64,000 bases of DNA from Domibacillus sp. DTU_2020_1001157_1_SI_ALB_TIR_016 (lineage in GTDB: Bacteria > Bacillota > Bacilli > Bacillales > Domibacillaceae). A program made the translations under genes and the position numbers. The notes beneath the pieces were generated by a model. The model was not told where the DNA came from, searched no databases, and saw only the letters and a list, made by a program, of their open reading frames with translations. Shown here piece after piece: positions 61,062 to 64,000 of this stretch. The stretch covers positions 930,001 to 994,000 of the forward strand of contig NZ_CP135438.1 in NCBI RefSeq assembly GCF_032341995.1. Reading direction: 5' to 3'. Numbering within the stretch: position 1 is the stretch's first letter; each line of letters opens with the position of its first letter.

Positions 61062-61087
61062 AAAACCCGCCCAGAAGCGGGTTTTTT
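61062..61087 (+). terminator. Terminator of the dehydrogenase gene
   Basis: AAAACCCGC (61062-61070) and GCGGGTTTT (61077-61085), then TTG. Confidence 0.8.
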
Positions 61088-61238
61088 GTTTTGCAATAAA
61101 TAGAAATTCAAAATGATCTAAATTCCGTTTTCTTTTGTATCAGTATTCTCTTTTTTCCTATATATCAGATTTTAATAGGTTAAGAATATACTTCATCATC
61201 TAATGCTGTTTTGTAATAGAGAGGTCTTTTGTATATCC

Positions 61239-61276
61239 GTATACAAATATATGTATATATACATATATTTGTATAC
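61239..61276. promoter_or_regulatory. Perfect 38-bp palindrome with GTATACAAAT ends
   Basis: GTATACAAATATATGTATA (61239-61257) followed at once by its exact reverse complement (61258-61276). The outer ten bases, GTATACAAAT and ATTTGTATAC, are the same as in the double operator at 22635-22685. AAGAGGAATATAAGTG follows, like a ribosome site and GTG start, but the frame stops after three codons. It may be an operator left from a lost gene. Confidence 0.6.
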
Positions 61277-61477
61277 ATAAGAGGAATATAAGTGCAGGGA
61301 TAGAGAGTTGTGCAAAAGAAGCTGTTGCCTAAGAAAGATCAAAGTTGCCTTTCTGGGCATGATGTAGTAAAAACGCATTTGTATAAAAAGTGAAAGAGTT
61401 GAAAGGGGATGTCTAGAAGAAACTTGTCTATTTTAAAATCAAGCCGTGTTGTACTCCATTTTGGTTTTTTAAACAAA

Positions 61478-61504
61478 AAAAAGCCGTTTTTTAAGCGGCT
61501 TTTT
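61478..61504. terminator. Bidirectional terminator
   Basis: AAAAAGCCG (61478-61486) and CGGCTTTTT (61496-61504). It serves the glyoxalase-fold gene read on the minus strand. Confidence 0.65.
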
Positions 61505-61547
61505 GAGCTTTATTCTTCGGTTAACGCAGCTTTTAGGGAAACATAGA

Positions 61548-61946
61548 TTACTGATTTTTTTCCAGTACCGCAAAGTAATTTTCTTCATTGTCAGCAAAGT
61601 TAAATACTCTTCCTTTATCAGAAGGCATATTGACTATCTCTCCGACTGTAACATTTTTATTTGATAAGTCGTTATATAACTGGTCGAAATCTGCAGTAAA
61701 AAACATTAATGAAGGAGTATCAAGATTTAACCCAGGGGACATTTTAGCAACGAGTTCTTTATTTTGCAGAACAATGCTTGTTTCTGCATCTTTTGTTGGA
61801 GCTATTTCGATACATCTCATTCCTTGTCCATTATTCTCTTCAGAAACGATGTGAAATCCTACTTTTTCTGTCCAAAAATCCACTGCATCATCTTGATTGT
61901 TTACATACAACATAATTTGTCCGACTTTGCTGATCATAAACTTCAT
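61548..61946 (-). CDS. VOC (glyoxalase/bleomycin resistance-fold) protein
   Basis: 132 residues from ATG 61946 with GGAGGAG just upstream. Two beta-alpha-beta-beta-beta halves: VGQIMLYVNNQDDAVDFWTE, KVGFHIVSEENNGQG and IEIAPT; then PSLMFFTADFDQLYNDLSNK, VTVGEIVNMPSDKGRVFNFA and DNEENYFAVLEK. The last part carries the DxxGN.. position as DNEEN. The fold serves many metal-dependent enzymes and binding proteins; substrate unknown. Confidence 0.85.
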   Translation of the reverse strand: MKFMISKVGQIMLYVNNQDDAVDFWTEKVGFHIVSEENNGQGMRCIEIAPTKDAETSIVLQNKELVAKMSPGLNLDTPSLMFFTADFDQLYNDLSNKNVTVGEIVNMPSDKGRVFNFADNEENYFAVLEKNQ

Positions 61947-62327
61947 CACTCCTCCGCTTTTACGTTAAGTATTCGTTATTTGAAAGAAAAATCCTCTTCA
62001 ACCCTACACCGTTAAGTTAACAGGAAAATCAACAGCCGCCTTTAACAGAGCTCAAATATTAAAAAATTAGCAGCATGCATGAAAAGTACCGCCACTTCTC
62101 ATCTGCCTGTGTACACAGCTTAAAAACCTCAAAAACAACGAGCTGTCTTGGCGAATGATAAGCGGAAAAGAAATGAATTCATTTAGTTAAAAATCAGGAA
62201 AGTTGTTTCCTTTTTTATTTCTTAATTTTGTAGTAAATCGGATGATGAAATATCTAATAATACAGCCAACATAATCAATAATCATAAGGGATATTGCGAA
62301 CTGATCTATTTTTTAGTTAAAAAACGT
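61947..62327. other. Intergenic stretch upstream of the iolG promoter
   Basis: AT-rich, no supported gene on either strand and no hairpin that I can make out. Confidence 0.4.
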
Positions 62328-62381
62328 TTGACTAATATTTTGTAATGGCTTACAATCTGATTCAAAGGAAAGTACTTTCCT
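62328..62381 (+). promoter_or_regulatory. Promoter and palindromic operator of the iolG-like gene
   Basis: TTGACT (62328-62333), 17 bases, TACAAT (62351-62356). The perfect 16-bp palindrome AGGAAAGTACTTTCCT (62366-62381) starts at about +3, the position of a repressor roadblock. Confidence 0.8.
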
Positions 62382-62420
62382 AATTTAAGCAGGGATATAA
62401 ACCATTTTGGAGGGATTGTT

Positions 62421-63440
62421 ATGAATAAAGTAAACATTGGGTTAATCGGCGCCGGGCGAATGGGCGCTTTTCATGGAGAAAGCATTGCTTACCGTGTGCC
62501 ACAGGCTAATTTGTATGCGGTTGCAGATCCGGTTCCTGGTGCTGCGGAGAATTTAGTAAAGAAGTTAAATGTAGATGCAAAAACGTATACAGACCCCCTG
62601 GACTTGATTCAAGATCCGCAGGTGGATGCTGTGGTTATTGTTTCACCTGCCCGGACGCATGCACGCAGTGTTCTTGCGGCGATTGAACACAAGAAAGCGG
62701 TATTTTGTGAAAAGCCGATGGCAGTAAACTTGGAAGAAGCCAATGCCATTGTGCAGGCAGTAGAGGAAACAAACACGGTCATGCAGGTAGGATTTAATAG
62801 GAGATTTGAAAAAGGGTTTAAAGCAGCTCATGAAGAAATCGTTTCCGGAAAAATAGGCACTCCGCAATTAATAAAATCGACGACAAGAGATCCAAAACTA
62901 AATAGAGCGGAATCTATTCCAGAATGGACCATCTTTTTAGAAACCCTCATTCATGACTTTGACACCCTTATGTATTTAAATCCTGGTGCAAAGCCAGTTG
63001 AAGTGTATGCAATGGCGGATGCGCTGATTCGGCCGGATTTGAAAGAAAGCGGACTATTAGATACAGCACTTGTTACAGTGAAATTTGACAACGGAGCCAT
63101 GGCTACGGCAGAAGCAAATTTCCAGGCCGTATATGGTTATGACATTCGAGGTGAAGTATTTGGCTCAAACGGCATGCTGACTGCCGGTGGAATACGTCAA
63201 TCCAGCATGACAAGATACGACCAGAACGGCGTAAGTTTTGATACATCCCGTTATGACCAGGATTTACTTTTTGATGCTTACGTTGACGAATTAAGAAGTT
63301 TCGCCGATTGTGTGATCAACAACAAGCAGCCTTATGCGACCGCAAAAGATGCACGCTGGGCGCTGCAAATCGCTCTTGCCGGTATAGAGTCAGTTAAAAC
63401 CAATCGTCCGGTCAAAATCGAGAGCCCTGTTTTCATTTAA
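62421..63440 (+). CDS. iolG: Inositol 2-dehydrogenase-type oxidoreductase (Gfo/Idh/MocA)
   Basis: 339 residues, typical IolG length. Rossmann part NIGLIGAGRMGAFHGESIAY, VVIVSPARTHARSVLAAIEH, then AVFCEKPMAVNLEEANAIV (catalytic Lys in EKP), VGFNRRFEKGFKAAHEEI and LETLIHDFDTLMYLNPG (His-Asp pair near the substrate). It oxidises myo-inositol or a relative to the 2-keto form with NAD. TTGGAGGGA precedes ATG 62421. A TIM-barrel gene follows after about 87 bases, as in iol operons. Family membership is sure; the exact inositol isomer is not. Confidence 0.85.
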   Translation: MNKVNIGLIGAGRMGAFHGESIAYRVPQANLYAVADPVPGAAENLVKKLNVDAKTYTDPLDLIQDPQVDAVVIVSPARTHARSVLAAIEHKKAVFCEKPMAVNLEEANAIVQAVEETNTVMQVGFNRRFEKGFKAAHEEIVSGKIGTPQLIKSTTRDPKLNRAESIPEWTIFLETLIHDFDTLMYLNPGAKPVEVYAMADALIRPDLKESGLLDTALVTVKFDNGAMATAEANFQAVYGYDIRGEVFGSNGMLTAGGIRQSSMTRYDQNGVSFDTSRYDQDLLFDAYVDELRSFADCVINNKQPYATAKDARWALQIALAGIESVKTNRPVKIESPVFI

Positions 63441-63527
63441 AGAGAGGACAGGAGAGCCGCCAAATAGGCCGATTAACGGTTTTAAGTTTCGGATAATTCA
63501 AACTACTTTGTATGTGGAGGGAATCAA

Positions 63528-64000
63528 ATGGTAAGAGAGTATGGTCTGTGCCTTTGGACATTTGGAGAAATCACCTTCGAGGAAAAATGTAAGCTTGCAA
63601 AAGAAATCGGCGTAAGCGGAGTAGAAGTTCAAGGAAACTTGTCTCAAGACCCAGCTGAATTAAAAGCTGTCTTAAGGAAGCATGATTTAAAAGTTTTATC
63701 CGTCACCCCTGATAATGTGGATATTTCCAGTGCTGATGAACAGGTTCGTTCCAGTGCGGTTCAATATTTCCTGGATCTATTAAGCTGGGCACAGGAACTG
63801 GGTGCTCAAAGAATCTGTCTGCATGGTGATGTGGGGAAAACGCAAGGATGTGGAGACTCAGCGAAAGACTGGGAATTGCTTGTGAAAAGTTCAACGGCGA
63901 TCCTGCAAAAAGCAGAGGAACTTAATGTTGAGGTCGTGTTTGAAGTACTGAATCGTTATGAAAACCACCAAATTGTTACAGCGGAAGAAGCACTGCGTTT
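63528..64000 (+). CDS. Sugar phosphate isomerase/epimerase, cut by the window end
   Basis: The first 157 codons are present, frame still open at 64000. Start ATG 63528 with GGAGGGA upstream. MVREYGLCLWTFGEITFEEK, EIGVSGVEVQGNLSQD, KVLSVTPDNVDISS, GAQRICLHGDVGKTQ and EELNVEVVFEVLNRYENHQI are the pattern of xylose-isomerase-like TIM barrels (IolE/IolI class). It is likely co-transcribed with the iolG-like gene and would act on its keto product. The metal-binding C-terminal part is outside the window. Confidence 0.82.
   Translation, partial: MVREYGLCLWTFGEITFEEKCKLAKEIGVSGVEVQGNLSQDPAELKAVLRKHDLKVLSVTPDNVDISSADEQVRSSAVQYFLDLLSWAQELGAQRICLHGDVGKTQGCGDSAKDWELLVKSSTAILQKAEELNVEVVFEVLNRYENHQIVTAEEALR

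Larger units (their letters stand above)
60922..61547. other. Intergenic region with terminators and an isolated palindrome
   Basis: No supported gene. Terminator AAAACCCGC/GCGGGTTTT (61062-61085), the 38-bp palindrome at 61239-61276 and a bidirectional hairpin AAAAAGCCG/CGGCTTTTT (61478-61504) fill it. Frames near the palindrome are at most 20 codons long. Confidence 0.55.

Overview
The window looks like a chromosomal segment of a low-GC, spore-forming Bacillaceae bacterium. The gene content fits this: a Spo0E-type phosphatase, a VmlR-type ABC-F protein, an RsbR-type stress protein, YdhK, DUF2187 and HmoA. So do the strong AGGAGG ribosome binding sites, the TTGACA-17-TATAAT promoters and the 7-1-7 Fur boxes. 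I worked by eye from the sequence, with no database search.

Layout. (1) 0.6-5.4 kb: a Spo0E-like gene; a tnpB-only IS200/IS605-type element with matching end hairpins; a sugar O-acetyltransferase/GntR pair under two near-identical operators; then sparse DNA. (2) 5.4-22.2 kb: an iron block. A Fur-controlled operon of seven genes encodes an NRPS-independent hydroxamate-citrate siderophore, predicted to be schizokinen-like (dat, ddc, IucA/C, acetyltransferase, N-monooxygenase, MFS exporter, IucA/C). After a chemoreceptor gene comes a Fur-controlled importer on the minus strand (lipoprotein and two FecCD permeases, no ATPase) and a divergent Btr-like AraC regulator. (3) 22.6-27.0 kb: a His-rich protein with HmoA under a double palindromic operator, a methyltransferase, a secreted tandem-repeat protein, a SRPBCC protein and a YkwC-like dehydrogenase.

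(4) 27.0-41.5 kb is a mosaic accessory island. It holds a GC-rich, proteobacterial-looking quinone oxidoreductase followed by a truncated neighbour gene; a 16S rRNA fragment that does not look like Bacillus; an HxlR/dehydrogenase pair; a UvrX remnant; and a MarR gene with phased operators. Next comes a sharply bounded GC-rich flavin monooxygenase insert, an AT-rich paralogue of it, an FMN reductase and a 5' fragment of that reductase, then a DHA2 exporter, a DUF4256 gene and a stand-alone AICAR formyltransferase under a ZTP riboswitch. A short dispersed repeat recurs between these blocks.

(5) 41.6-54 kb: a MEDS protein, a small integrase, an RsbR-like and a PAS-STAS protein, YdhK with a divergent two-component system, vmlR behind a transcription attenuator, an orphan glgC and a DUF2187 gene. 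(6) 54-64 kb: a CcpA-type catabolic region for inositol or a related polyol: sugar-binding lipoprotein, two TIM-barrel isomerases (the second cut by the window end), an IolT-like symporter, an AraC regulator and two Gfo/Idh/MocA dehydrogenases, one of them IolG-like.

How the parts work together. The iron block joins synthesis, export, re-uptake and sensing of one siderophore. The island pairs two FMNH2-dependent monooxygenases with their reductase and a MarR switch, and looks recently assembled from several donors. The strongest leads for new biology are the monooxygenase cassette with its two composition states, the 20-bp phased MarR operators, the dispersed repeat, and the GTATACAAAT operators shared by two distant loci.
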